Origin: CAZUSO01 sp964622775
GTDB taxonomy: Bacteria > Bacteroidota > Bacteroidia > Chitinophagales > Chitinophagaceae
Length of the DNA stretch: 64,000 bases
NCBI GenBank assembly: GCA_964622775.1
Contig: CAZUSO010000001.1
Coordinates: forward strand, 90,828-154,827
Direction of reading: 5' to 3'
Shown: positions 8,985-17,188 of the stretch, one piece after another
Position numbering within the stretch: position 1 is the stretch's first letter
How the letters are laid out: the number at the start of each line of letters is the position of its first letter
The notes under the pieces: generated by a model
Seen by the model: only the letters and a program-made list of their open reading frames with translations
Databases searched by the model: none
Told to the model about the DNA's origin: nothing
Translations under genes and position numbers: made by a program

Positions 8985-9560
8985 TTAATCCGGTTGCAGC
9001 TGTAGCAGAAAAGCGATCGTTCTCGGGAAATAAAAATGCTCCAGCCGGTGGATTTTTTCCGAAAGGCTTTGAGGGGTTTCTGTAGCATCAATCCGGCAAC
9101 GTGCCTGAAGAATAATATTGCCTTCATCGTATTGCTCGTTCACATAATGAATAGTGATTCCCGACTCTTTTTCTCCTGCGGCAATCACGGCATCATGCAC
9201 ATGCATCCCGTACATTCCCCGGCCTCCGTAGCCCGGCAACAATGCCGGATGAATATTGACGATCCGGTTTTCAAAATGCCTTACCAATGGTTCCGGAATT
9301 TTCCAGAGGAATCCGGCCAGCACTACCAGATCCGGATTACCGGAAATCAATTGTCCGACCCAATCACCGCTTCGCCTGTCTTCCCGGTTTATCATCAATA
9401 AAGGAATGTTATGGCTGCGTGCAATATTAATTACACCGGCTTGCGGATTATTGCACACTATTTTGGCAATACGTAATGTGCCGGGATGCTGTTCGGAATA
9501 TTGAAGAATGGCTTCCACATTGGAGCCGCGACCGGATGCAAATACTATAATTGATTTCAA
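8985..9560 (-). CDS. purN: phosphoribosylglycinamide formyltransferase
   Basis: Purine biosynthesis enzyme that transfers a formyl group from 10-formyltetrahydrofolate to GAR. The 191 residues carry FASGRGSNVEAI at the N-terminus, the catalytic Asn-His-Asp set in IVNIHPALLPGYGG (at about residues 101-114) and the downstream Asp in a DEGNIILQ segment at about 146-153. The C-terminus is complete (FPRTIAFLLQ). It is convergent with dnaE and 51 bp downstream of the M16 gene on the same strand. No other pur genes are adjacent. Confidence 0.94.
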   Translation of the reverse strand: MKSIIVFASGRGSNVEAILQYSEQHPGTLRIAKIVCNNPQAGVINIARSHNIPLLMINREDRRSGDWVGQLISGNPDLVVLAGFLWKIPEPLVRHFENRIVNIHPALLPGYGGRGMYGMHVHDAVIAAGEKESGITIHYVNEQYDEGNIILQARCRIDATETPQSLSEKIHRLEHFYFPRTIAFLLQLQPD

Positions 9561-9611
9561 GGCAGGCTGTTTTTATCGGACTAAAAAATTATGGTTTCGG
9601 AAGCAGGATGA

Positions 9612-10895
9612 TTATACTACCACTAAGTTATAAAAAGCATCTTCAGTCAGGTAGCGTTGTGCCAAATCCTGTAGCGCTTCAGCGGAAATATTTTTATAGA
9701 TTTCAATATTCTTGTAAAAATGGCTTTCCGGCAAATCGTTCAGGATTAAGTTTTCCCAACGTTGCAGTAGGGAAAATGCTCCGTCCAAATCACCGAGCAG
9801 ATTACCCAGCAGGTAATTTTTTACCAGCAACAGCTCCTCTTCCGGTACCGGTGTTTCACGCAGGCCCTGCATTTCCTTAAAGACTTCGGTAATGGTTTGT
9901 TCGCAAACCTCACGCCCCGCTTCCGTAGCTACCAGCAAGGCGCCTTCATGCCGTGTTGGATACAGGTGGGAATAAATTCCGTAGGTAAAGCCTTTTTCTT
10001 CCCGGATGTTGGCCATAAGACGCGAACCGAAATAACCGCCGAACAAGGTATTCAGCACAATCATCGGGGCAAAGTCGGGGTGGTTTCGGGTCACAAAGTC
10101 CCGCGCGAGGCGAATGGATCCCTGAACGCCATGCTCATTATTTGTGATGCGATGAAATCTTTCGGCATCGGGTTGGATAGTATGTTTTGGTGAAGGAATG
10201 GCTTCGGTGTTTCCCCAGGTTTCTTTTCCGAAATATTGCAGCACCAATGCTACATCCTGTTCACTTATCTTTCCCGCCATAAAAATCCGGCAGGAGCGCG
10301 ACGTGAAATTTTGTGCATGATGAGCCCGGAGATCACTTGCCCCGAGCGATTTCAAATCTTCCGCTTCGGTATATTTACCATAAGGATGATGTCTTCCGAA
10401 AAGCATCGCATCTATGCGTCGGTTAGCAATAAAATCCGACTGCATAAGATTAACGCTGAGGCGTTGCAACGCATTCTGAACATACACCTGCAATTCCTGA
10501 TCCGGAAAAGCAGGCTGCCGGATAACTTCCCCGATTACCGGAAGTAGTTGCGGCAGGTGTTTGGTTAGGCTGTAAAGGGTGACGGTAGCAAAGTCGTTGT
10601 TTACGCTTACCCTGAGCGTTGCCCCGTAAAACTCAATGGCTTCATTTACTGCATAGGCAGATCGCGAAACCGTTCCGTTTTTTAAGAGCGCTGCCACCGC
10701 TTGGGCAACAGCCGTTTTGGTTTCATTCCAGAACCCGCCCGAGAATACCCAGTCTATCTGAACGACTTCCTGCTCGCCGGCATGTAGCCAATATACCGGA
10801 ACCCCATTGCCACCTGTTGTGTGATTGCAGGGTGGTAATATAAAGTTGAAATCTAAAGCATCAAAAACGGGTGGCGCTATTGTTCTGTTTATCAT
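9612..10895 (-). CDS. M16 family pseudopeptidase (no HxxEH zinc motif)
   Basis: This has the fold of an M16 (pitrilysin/processing-peptidase) half: an N-terminal domain with FSGGFWNETKTAVAQAV where active members have a HxxEH motif, then NDFATVTLYSLTKHL, HHPYGKYTEAEDLKSL, and a C-terminal domain with LNTLFGGYFGSRLMANIREEKG and YGIYSHL. The HxxEH zinc site is absent, so it should be a non-catalytic subunit. In Bacteroidota such a protein is usually encoded next to an active M16 partner; none is present here. The start is set at 10895 (MINRTIAPP), as the preceding 15 codons add no domain. Role: probably substrate binding or chamber formation with a partner encoded elsewhere. Confidence 0.85.
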   Translation of the reverse strand: MINRTIAPPVFDALDFNFILPPCNHTTGGNGVPVYWLHAGEQEVVQIDWVFSGGFWNETKTAVAQAVAALLKNGTVSRSAYAVNEAIEFYGATLRVSVNNDFATVTLYSLTKHLPQLLPVIGEVIRQPAFPDQELQVYVQNALQRLSVNLMQSDFIANRRIDAMLFGRHHPYGKYTEAEDLKSLGASDLRAHHAQNFTSRSCRIFMAGKISEQDVALVLQYFGKETWGNTEAIPSPKHTIQPDAERFHRITNNEHGVQGSIRLARDFVTRNHPDFAPMIVLNTLFGGYFGSRLMANIREEKGFTYGIYSHLYPTRHEGALLVATEAGREVCEQTITEVFKEMQGLRETPVPEEELLLVKNYLLGNLLGDLDGAFSLLQRWENLILNDLPESHFYKNIEIYKNISAEALQDLAQRYLTEDAFYNLVVV

Positions 10896-10999
10896 AAGCG
10901 GCAAAATTACAATTAAAAAATTCCATTCTTTACAACCCATTCCGGATACCCATCGGTAATTTTGGCCAATTAATACCTACTTTTGCTAAAAGTTTCGTT

Positions 11000-11770
11000 A
11001 TGAATTTCGAACTCAGGCAAATACCGGAAAGAACTCAAACGCCACGCCAGTATGGCCTTACCATGGTTATGGACAAAGGCCTTAGCGTAGGAGAAGCGCA
11101 AAACCTGTGCTCCGTAGCTTCGCCTTATATTGATATTATTAAATTGGGATTCGGCACAGCTTATGTAACGCCGAATCTCAAAGAAAAACTGAAGATTTAT
11201 AAAGATGCGGGCATTGCCGTTTATTTCGGAGGCACGCTGTTTGAATCTTTTTTGATCCGGGACCAGTTAGAGACGTATATCGCTGCGCTGAAACACTATG
11301 AGGTATCTCATGTGGAAATTTCAGATGGCTCAATCTCTATTCCGCACGAAGAAAAATGCGCCTATATAAAAAGGATGGTAGATGGAGGATTTACTGTTTT
11401 TTCAGAAGTAGGCTCTAAAGATGCACAGCATATTATGGCGCCTTATAAATGGATTGCGCAAATGAAAGCAGAGCTTGCCGCAGGCTCTTCATACGTGATA
11501 GCCGAAGCAAGAGAAGCTGGAAATATCGGCATCTACCGGGGCACCGGCGAGGTGCGGGAAGGGCTGGTAGATGAAATTCTGACACAGCTTTCTGCGGAAA
11601 AGATTATTTGGGAGGCGCCTCAGAAAGCGCAGCAGCTTTATTTTCTGCAATTGCTGGGTTGCAATGTCAATCTGGGTAATATTGCCACTTCTGAAATCAT
11701 TGCTTTGGAGGCTATGCGAATCGGTCTGCGGAGTGATACGCTGCACCTGTATCTGGAGAAAGACGCATAA
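11000..11770 (+). CDS. phosphosulfolactate synthase (ComA family)
   Basis: The 256-residue TIM-barrel protein has the family pattern GLTMVMDKGLSVGEA near the N-terminus, DIIKLGFGTAYV at about residues 45-56, VYFGGTLFE at about 73-81, HVEISDGSISI at about 103-113, FSEVGSKD at about 133-140 and AREAGNIGIYR at about 169-179. ComA joins sulfite to phosphoenolpyruvate to give phosphosulfolactate, the first step of coenzyme M synthesis in archaea. In bacteria the product is thought to feed other sulfonates, and a role in sulfonolipid or other C3-sulfonate synthesis would suit this phylum, but no further pathway gene is adjacent. The family is clear; the bacterial role is inference. Confidence 0.85.
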   Translation: MNFELRQIPERTQTPRQYGLTMVMDKGLSVGEAQNLCSVASPYIDIIKLGFGTAYVTPNLKEKLKIYKDAGIAVYFGGTLFESFLIRDQLETYIAALKHYEVSHVEISDGSISIPHEEKCAYIKRMVDGGFTVFSEVGSKDAQHIMAPYKWIAQMKAELAAGSSYVIAEAREAGNIGIYRGTGEVREGLVDEILTQLSAEKIIWEAPQKAQQLYFLQLLGCNVNLGNIATSEIIALEAMRIGLRSDTLHLYLEKDA

Positions 11771-11799
11771 AGTTACTCCGACTACCGGATGTGAAAATT

Positions 11800-12432
11800 T
11801 TAAATCAGTTTATGGTTTCGCGCATATTCCGTCAGGCTGAGTGCGGATCGGGTATTTGTTTTGCGAAAGATATTCTTGCGGTGTGTTTCTACCGTGTATT
11901 CGCTGATAAAAAGCCGGGTTGCAATCACTTTGTTCGTCAGGCCGCTGGTGATGCAGCGCACAATTTCCAGCTCTCTGGCCGTAAGATGAACCGCTGCATT
12001 TTTTTCTTTTATCTTCTGATACAGGCGCAGTTCCTTCAGTACTTCATCGGAGAAATAATCCAGGTTTTCCTTTACCGACTCAATGGCTTTTTTCAGCTCG
12101 GTTTTATTTGCGGTTTTTAAGATATAGCCGCTGATGCCGGCTTCATCTATCAGTCTGTTGATCTCGGCTCCGTCGCAATTCATGGAAAGCGCAATAATCT
12201 TAATGGCGGGGTATGATTTGCTAACAGTTGTCGCCAATGTATAGCCATCCATTTCCGGCATCAACAGATCCATCAGCAGCACATCGGGAGGGGCGGAATG
12301 CTCCAGATGTTCCAGCATTTGCGATCCGGAGGTGGCCTCCGCTACAACCTTGAATCCGGGGTGCTTTCCAAGCAATAGCTTTAGCCCGTCAATTACGATC
12401 TGATGATCATCTACTATTCCGATGCGTATCAT
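11800..12432 (-). CDS. LuxR/NarL-type response regulator
   Basis: 210 residues. The N-terminal receiver domain (IGIVDDHQIVIDGL) has phosphoacceptor Asp55 in LLMDLLMPEMDG and the conserved Lys in GYILKTANK at about 105. The C-terminal LuxR-type helix-turn-helix (LTARELEIVRCITSGLTN, then VIATRLFISEYTVETHR) binds DNA. It starts 11 bp after the stop of the histidine kinase gene on the same strand, so the two form a two-component pair. Downstream it converges with the ComA-like gene. Targets cannot be told from the sequence. Confidence 0.92.
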   Translation of the reverse strand: MIRIGIVDDHQIVIDGLKLLLGKHPGFKVVAEATSGSQMLEHLEHSAPPDVLLMDLLMPEMDGYTLATTVSKSYPAIKIIALSMNCDGAEINRLIDEAGISGYILKTANKTELKKAIESVKENLDYFSDEVLKELRLYQKIKEKNAAVHLTARELEIVRCITSGLTNKVIATRLFISEYTVETHRKNIFRKTNTRSALSLTEYARNHKLI

Positions 12433-12443
12433 TTTATGGGTTT

Positions 12444-14381
12444 TTATGCGGGATAAATTTCATGGGATGGGATATGGAGCGACACCAATGTGCCTTTGCC
12501 TGGTCTGGTATCAATCTCTAAATTTCCCTTTAAATAAGCTGCACGGGTTTTAATACTTTTCAACCCCATGCCTTTAGTTGCATTAACCTGATACAAATTA
12601 AACCCATTGCCATTGTCTTCGATGCTCATCGAAAATCCGGAAGCATCAAGGATGAGCGAGATGTCTAACTTGTCGGCATCGGCATGTTTGATTACGTTGT
12701 TCACACATTCCTGAATAATGCGATAAATAATGACTTCCGTTTGTGTCTGTAGCTTTTCTTCCAGTCCGGTCGCGCTGAAATTTACCGAGAGTCTTTTCTG
12801 ATTGATACTTTCAATAAAATCCTTAACAGCATTGCCCAGTCCGCTTTTGAGCAGACTGTTCGGCAGGATATTATGAGAGACGGTGCGCACTTCTTTGCAT
12901 CCTTCATCGATCAGGGCTATAGCTTTATGCAGAACCGCTTTGTCCTCCTCATCCCATTGCATATCGTCAGCAATGCCGGCAAGGTTGTACCGGGCAGCGG
13001 TAAGTATCTGGCCGAGACCATCGTGCAGGTCGGCAGCAAACCGCCGGCGTTCCGTCTCCTCCGCTTGCAGGATGGACTCCGTTAAAACGGTTTGTTGCTG
13101 TAGTTGCATTTTCTGTATCTTCACCTGTTGCTTGTGGTGATAATTTCGATAGGCTATCACCCCCGAAAGCAATCCTAACCCTAACACACTGACGGAGCCG
13201 AATATCCAGTAGTTTTTACGGGCGAGCTGGAATTGTTGTTGCTGAATAGTGTTTTCCTTTTGAGCCGTTTCATATTTCACCTCCATCTCAGCCAGGCCGA
13301 TAGCCGATGCCCGTTTGTACAAGGTATCTTTAAGATCCATCATGACCAGCAGTGCTTCAGTGCTGCTCTTATAATCTTTTTGAGCATAATAATTTTGAAA
13401 CAGGGAACTATAGAGCAGACTAAGTTTAGGTTCCAGTTTGTTTTCCTTTGCTATCTTCAAACCTTTTTCTGCCAGGCTAATACCATCTTTATATCGCTTA
13501 ATCCGGGAATACAGCATAGATAATTGCGCCAGATCGGAAACGATATAATATGGATCACCGATCTTCTGGCGGATTTCGACCGACTGTTCTATGAATTGAG
13601 CCGCTTTGTTATAGTCTTCTAATTCGATATAGATATTGGACAGGTTGTTCAGGGAGTTTGCCTGCGAGGCTAAATCATTGTATTGCTGCGACAGGTCTAT
13701 GGATTTTTCTACGGCATAGCGGGCGGAGTCCAGATTACCCAGCGCCCCATAGCAGGGAGCCAGATTGGAATACACTACAATGATATCTTTATCGTACCGT
13801 CCCGAATGGCTGAATCCGATAGCCTTCAAAAACCATTTTTTTGCTTCCTCATATTGTTCCATTTCCAGGCGTGTCCACCCCAGGCCGTTCAGGCTTCTTA
13901 TTATGCCCACCGTGTCTTTGTTTTGCTGGCTGCGGGATAATATTTTAAAATAATAACTGCTGGCTGCTTTATGTTTTCCGCTTTTAACGAGCAATCCCGC
14001 AGATAAGCAGTCTGCCTCAAGTGCCAGGGTGCCCGCCTCTGCGGTGTTGTGTGCCGGCTTGTCCAGCAGATTCAGGTAATGTGTTGAGGAGTCCGAATTG
14101 CTTATCTTGTAGTAATACAGACTCAGGTAATAATAGGATTTAGCCAGTCCGGCGTCATTATGTAGCTTTTCGGACAGCTCCATGCACAGGGATGCGTATT
14201 TTTTTAGAGAATCATAGGAGAAGGTTCGGTATTCCTCGCAGAAAAGCAATAAGGCTTCCAGGCGAAGCTCGCCGGAACGGGCCGCCATGCCGGTCTTCAG
14301 CAGGCTGTCTGCCTTGGGCGTGTAAGCCCGGGCTGTCTGGAATACACCCAACAACAGGAAAAGAACCCCATACTTTTTCAT
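12444..14381 (-). CDS. TPR-containing sensor histidine kinase (HisKA_3 type)
   Basis: The start is placed at 14381, where MKKYGVLFLLLGVFQ opens a signal peptide; the longer frame from 14483 would put 34 odd residues before it. An exported sensor region of about 370 residues made of TPR repeats follows (EYRTFSYDSLKKYA, GLGWTRLEMEQYEEAKKW, NNLSNIYIELEDYNKAA). Then come a membrane helix (WIFGSVSVLGLGLLSGV), a coiled linker, the HisKA_3 phosphoacceptor region ERRRFAADLHDGLGQIL and a HATPase domain (EDNGNGF, KGMGLKSIKTRA). It is encoded directly upstream of its LuxR-type partner. The family is common in this phylum; the signal sensed is unknown. Confidence 0.9.
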   Translation of the reverse strand: MKKYGVLFLLLGVFQTARAYTPKADSLLKTGMAARSGELRLEALLLFCEEYRTFSYDSLKKYASLCMELSEKLHNDAGLAKSYYYLSLYYYKISNSDSSTHYLNLLDKPAHNTAEAGTLALEADCLSAGLLVKSGKHKAASSYYFKILSRSQQNKDTVGIIRSLNGLGWTRLEMEQYEEAKKWFLKAIGFSHSGRYDKDIIVVYSNLAPCYGALGNLDSARYAVEKSIDLSQQYNDLASQANSLNNLSNIYIELEDYNKAAQFIEQSVEIRQKIGDPYYIVSDLAQLSMLYSRIKRYKDGISLAEKGLKIAKENKLEPKLSLLYSSLFQNYYAQKDYKSSTEALLVMMDLKDTLYKRASAIGLAEMEVKYETAQKENTIQQQQFQLARKNYWIFGSVSVLGLGLLSGVIAYRNYHHKQQVKIQKMQLQQQTVLTESILQAEETERRRFAADLHDGLGQILTAARYNLAGIADDMQWDEEDKAVLHKAIALIDEGCKEVRTVSHNILPNSLLKSGLGNAVKDFIESINQKRLSVNFSATGLEEKLQTQTEVIIYRIIQECVNNVIKHADADKLDISLILDASGFSMSIEDNGNGFNLYQVNATKGMGLKSIKTRAAYLKGNLEIDTRPGKGTLVSLHIPSHEIYPA

Positions 14382-14495
14382 TATTTGCGAGAAAATATGC
14401 TGTAAAAATAATGCGAAATTATATTTAGGAAATACCCGCATGGTGGTATATTTCATACTGCTGTTGTTTGGGTTGAATCCCATTTTCCCGGGTTC

Positions 14496-15908
14496 CTAAT
14501 CCTGATCGCCCAGTCCGATCATCTGGTGCCGGTAAGGGATAGCAATATTGTCGAAGCCTTTCTTCAGCAGCCGGTTTTTAAATTCCTGCTGCACATCATA
14601 TTCCCCGTGAACAATAAAAAGATTCCGGACTAATTTAGGATCCTGGCAGGCCAGCCATTGGCTCATATCATTATAGTCGCCGTGCGCGCTCAGGCTTTCG
14701 ATGACACCTACGCCTGCCTTTACCGGGTAGCGTTTTCCGAAGATGCCTACCTCCGTCGCCCCTGCGCGCAGGCGTCCGCCAAGGGATTCCGGCTCACAAT
14801 AACCAACAATTAAAATCGTGTTCCGCTGATCTTCGATATTATTGGCAATATGGTGCTTAATCCTTCCGGCTTCCGCCATACCCGATGCAGAAATAATCAC
14901 GCAGGGTTCTTTTTTAAAATTTAAAGCTTTGGAGGCTTCTACGTCTTCTATCATCGTCAGCCGCCGGAATGCGAATGGATCCTCGTCCTGCCTGAGCACT
15001 TCCTGCACATGCTTATTATAAAGCTCCGGGTAACTTTTCACTACCTGCGTTACACGAAGAGAAAGCGGGCTGTCCACATAATAGTCAATATTGGGCAGAC
15101 GGCGTTCCAGCTCCAGTTGGTTGAGCGCATACAACAACTCCTGCGTACGGCCCAGGCTGAATGCCGGAATGATCAGCTTTCCTTTTTGCGCTAAGCAGGT
15201 TTGTTCAATATGCTTCAGCAGTTGATCCGCCGGGGAGGTAGAATACGGGTGCTGCTTGTTTCCGTAAGTGGACTCCATGATAATTACATCCGCCTGGGGA
15301 AATGCTTCCGGAGATTTCAGGATATCATCGTTATAACGTCCAAGGTCACCGCTGAATGTGAGATGGATCGTACTGCCGTTCTCTTTAATTCTAAGATGCA
15401 CACAGGCGCTGCCGATAATATGTCCGGCATCGGTATATAGAAGCTCGACCTCCGGATCAATTTGATGCCATTCACCATAACTTTTGGTTGATAATAAGGG
15501 ATTCACCCTGCCGGCATCTTCAACCGTATATAAGGGCGTAACGGGAGCCTGCCCCCTGGTTTTTCTTATTTTATTGATGTGTTCCACATCGGCCTCCTGG
15601 ATATTGGCGCTGTCCAGCAACATGATTTTAATCAGCGATTGTGTGGCCTCGGTACAGTATATTTTTTTGTCAAAACCATCTTTCACTAATTTAGGCAACA
15701 GCCCGATATGATCAACGTGTGCATGGGAAATGATGACATAGTCTATCTCTGACGGTTCAAATCCAAATTCCTGGTTCAGCGTCAGCGTTTCCGGTCCCAT
15801 TCCCTGGAACATTCCGCAATCCAGCAATATTTTTTTTCCTGATTTCAGATGCAGCAAATGCTTGGAGCCGGTAACCGTACGCGCTGCGCCGTGGAAGGAT
15901 ATCTTCAT
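14496..15908 (-). CDS. metallo-beta-lactamase/beta-CASP RNA-processing exonuclease
   Basis: 470 residues with the zinc-binding SHAHVDHIGLLP at about 60-71, GHIIGSACVHLRI and FSGDLGR, plus the beta-CASP motifs VIISASGMAEAGR and ESLSAHGDYNDM and a C-terminal HGEYDVQQEF. This is the bacterial Ysh1/CPSF-73-like group of zinc-dependent ribonucleases, predicted to work in RNA processing or decay in the cytoplasm. All metal ligands visible to me are kept. It lies 115 bp upstream, in transcription order, of the kinase gene and may share a transcript with it. Confidence 0.9.
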   Translation of the reverse strand: MKISFHGAARTVTGSKHLLHLKSGKKILLDCGMFQGMGPETLTLNQEFGFEPSEIDYVIISHAHVDHIGLLPKLVKDGFDKKIYCTEATQSLIKIMLLDSANIQEADVEHINKIRKTRGQAPVTPLYTVEDAGRVNPLLSTKSYGEWHQIDPEVELLYTDAGHIIGSACVHLRIKENGSTIHLTFSGDLGRYNDDILKSPEAFPQADVIIMESTYGNKQHPYSTSPADQLLKHIEQTCLAQKGKLIIPAFSLGRTQELLYALNQLELERRLPNIDYYVDSPLSLRVTQVVKSYPELYNKHVQEVLRQDEDPFAFRRLTMIEDVEASKALNFKKEPCVIISASGMAEAGRIKHHIANNIEDQRNTILIVGYCEPESLGGRLRAGATEVGIFGKRYPVKAGVGVIESLSAHGDYNDMSQWLACQDPKLVRNLFIVHGEYDVQQEFKNRLLKKGFDNIAIPYRHQMIGLGDQD

Positions 15909-15989
15909 ATTATGAGGCTTTTTGTATTTATAAGAATTTTAAAAGTAAAGAAAATGTGAGAGAAAGCAATTAAAAGACAGCAGGAAATG

Positions 15990-17027
15990 CTACCGCTTCA
16001 GGAAGTGCTTTTCTATAAGATGCCAGGAACAAAACCCGGACAACAGGCATAAAGGCAAAAGCGCCAGCGCCCGTAACAGGATTCCGGATTCGGATGAAAA
16101 CCATCCCGCATGAACGGCAAGCTGTATCAGGGGAAAATGAAAAATATACAGGCCATAGGAAAAATCACCGTATTTACCAAAGTGATTCAGGAACGAAAAA
16201 CGAGTGGCGATATAATAAATAATAAGCGCCAATGCCACCGGTTTCAGTAAGGTGATGGAAATCTTTAATTCCAATAACAATACGGCCAGGGCAATCAGTA
16301 CAAGATAGTGCGGAACAGAACGGAAGCGATCCCGGTACAGAAATAAGGCAATTCCACAAACAAAATAGCAGAGATAGCCGGGCAGCTGATAGGAAAGCAG
16401 TGTCCATACCGAATGCCCGGAATAATTTCCATACCACTCCAAACCGTAATGATAAACCAGGGAAGCCAGGTAAACTCCGATAAGCTTCCACAAAGAATTG
16501 CCGGGCTGGAGCAGCCGGCGCAGCAAAAAGGGGAGGAGCAGATAAAACATCACCTCGATCTTGATACTCCATAGCGCACCGTTAACCGCTGTTTCCGGAT
16601 TATGCCGGAATACTCCCGGCAGATCGGGATGCAGGAAATTCAAAAACACCAGATTACTGCATGTATATTTCCACCAGTCTTTATCAGAGAAATAATCGAT
16701 CGTGCTGTAATCGCTCACTAAAACCAGGACCAGGGCACACAACAATACAACTGTAAGGTATGCCGGCAATAGTCTTCGGGCTCGCTTTTGGAGATAAACC
16801 GACATGCGGGGGTCCCGGTAATAGCTATTGCTGATCAATAAACCGCTGATGATAAAAAAGCCACAAACCGCCAGATTCGAGGGAAACCAGGCTGCATAAG
16901 GTTGTAAGGATTCCGCACCGGAAAGCACGATAATATGGCTACAAACCACGATGAACGCCAGCAGCAGTCGCAAAAAATCAAAATTGTTTTTAGCGGGTTT
17001 TATTGCAGTATGATTTGTGGAATGCAA
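15990..17027 (-). CDS. acyltransferase family 3 membrane protein (OafA/YrhL-like)
   Basis: The 345-residue polytopic membrane protein begins NNFDFLRLLLAFIVVCSHI, the usual start of acyltransferase-3 proteins with the catalytic-region His in the first helix. It has about ten hydrophobic segments, with GALWSIKIEVMFYLLLPF (a conserved ExxFY-like region) at about residues 150-167 and YGLYIFHFPLIQL near the C-terminus. Members O-acetylate surface polysaccharides, lipids or peptidoglycan from the cytoplasmic membrane. No sugar-biosynthesis cluster is adjacent, so the acceptor is unknown. Confidence 0.88.
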   Translation of the reverse strand: MHSTNHTAIKPAKNNFDFLRLLLAFIVVCSHIIVLSGAESLQPYAAWFPSNLAVCGFFIISGLLISNSYYRDPRMSVYLQKRARRLLPAYLTVVLLCALVLVLVSDYSTIDYFSDKDWWKYTCSNLVFLNFLHPDLPGVFRHNPETAVNGALWSIKIEVMFYLLLPFLLRRLLQPGNSLWKLIGVYLASLVYHYGLEWYGNYSGHSVWTLLSYQLPGYLCYFVCGIALFLYRDRFRSVPHYLVLIALAVLLLELKISITLLKPVALALIIYYIATRFSFLNHFGKYGDFSYGLYIFHFPLIQLAVHAGWFSSESGILLRALALLPLCLLSGFCSWHLIEKHFLKR

Positions 17028-17147
17028 TGCTTTTTCGGATTAAGACCCGCAAACTTAAATGACTTTTCAGATATATCCTTTTAGAATATTTTTCGGCCAT
17101 TATTTTTCGGGAAATGAATAAATTAACCCATCGAATTGTTTTTTCAT

Positions 17148-17155
17148 TAATTTTG
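17148..17155 (+). promoter_or_regulatory. -7 promoter element of pckA (TAATTTTG)
   Basis: An exact TAnnTTTG element of the Bacteroidota housekeeping sigma factor, 33 bp before the ATG at 17189. No clear TTG box is seen at -33. Its position excludes the upstream ATG at 17114 as the start, because that codon would lie before the transcript begins. Confidence 0.6.
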
Positions 17156-17188
17156 CACTCTCATTTTTTAAAAAATATAAACAAAATT

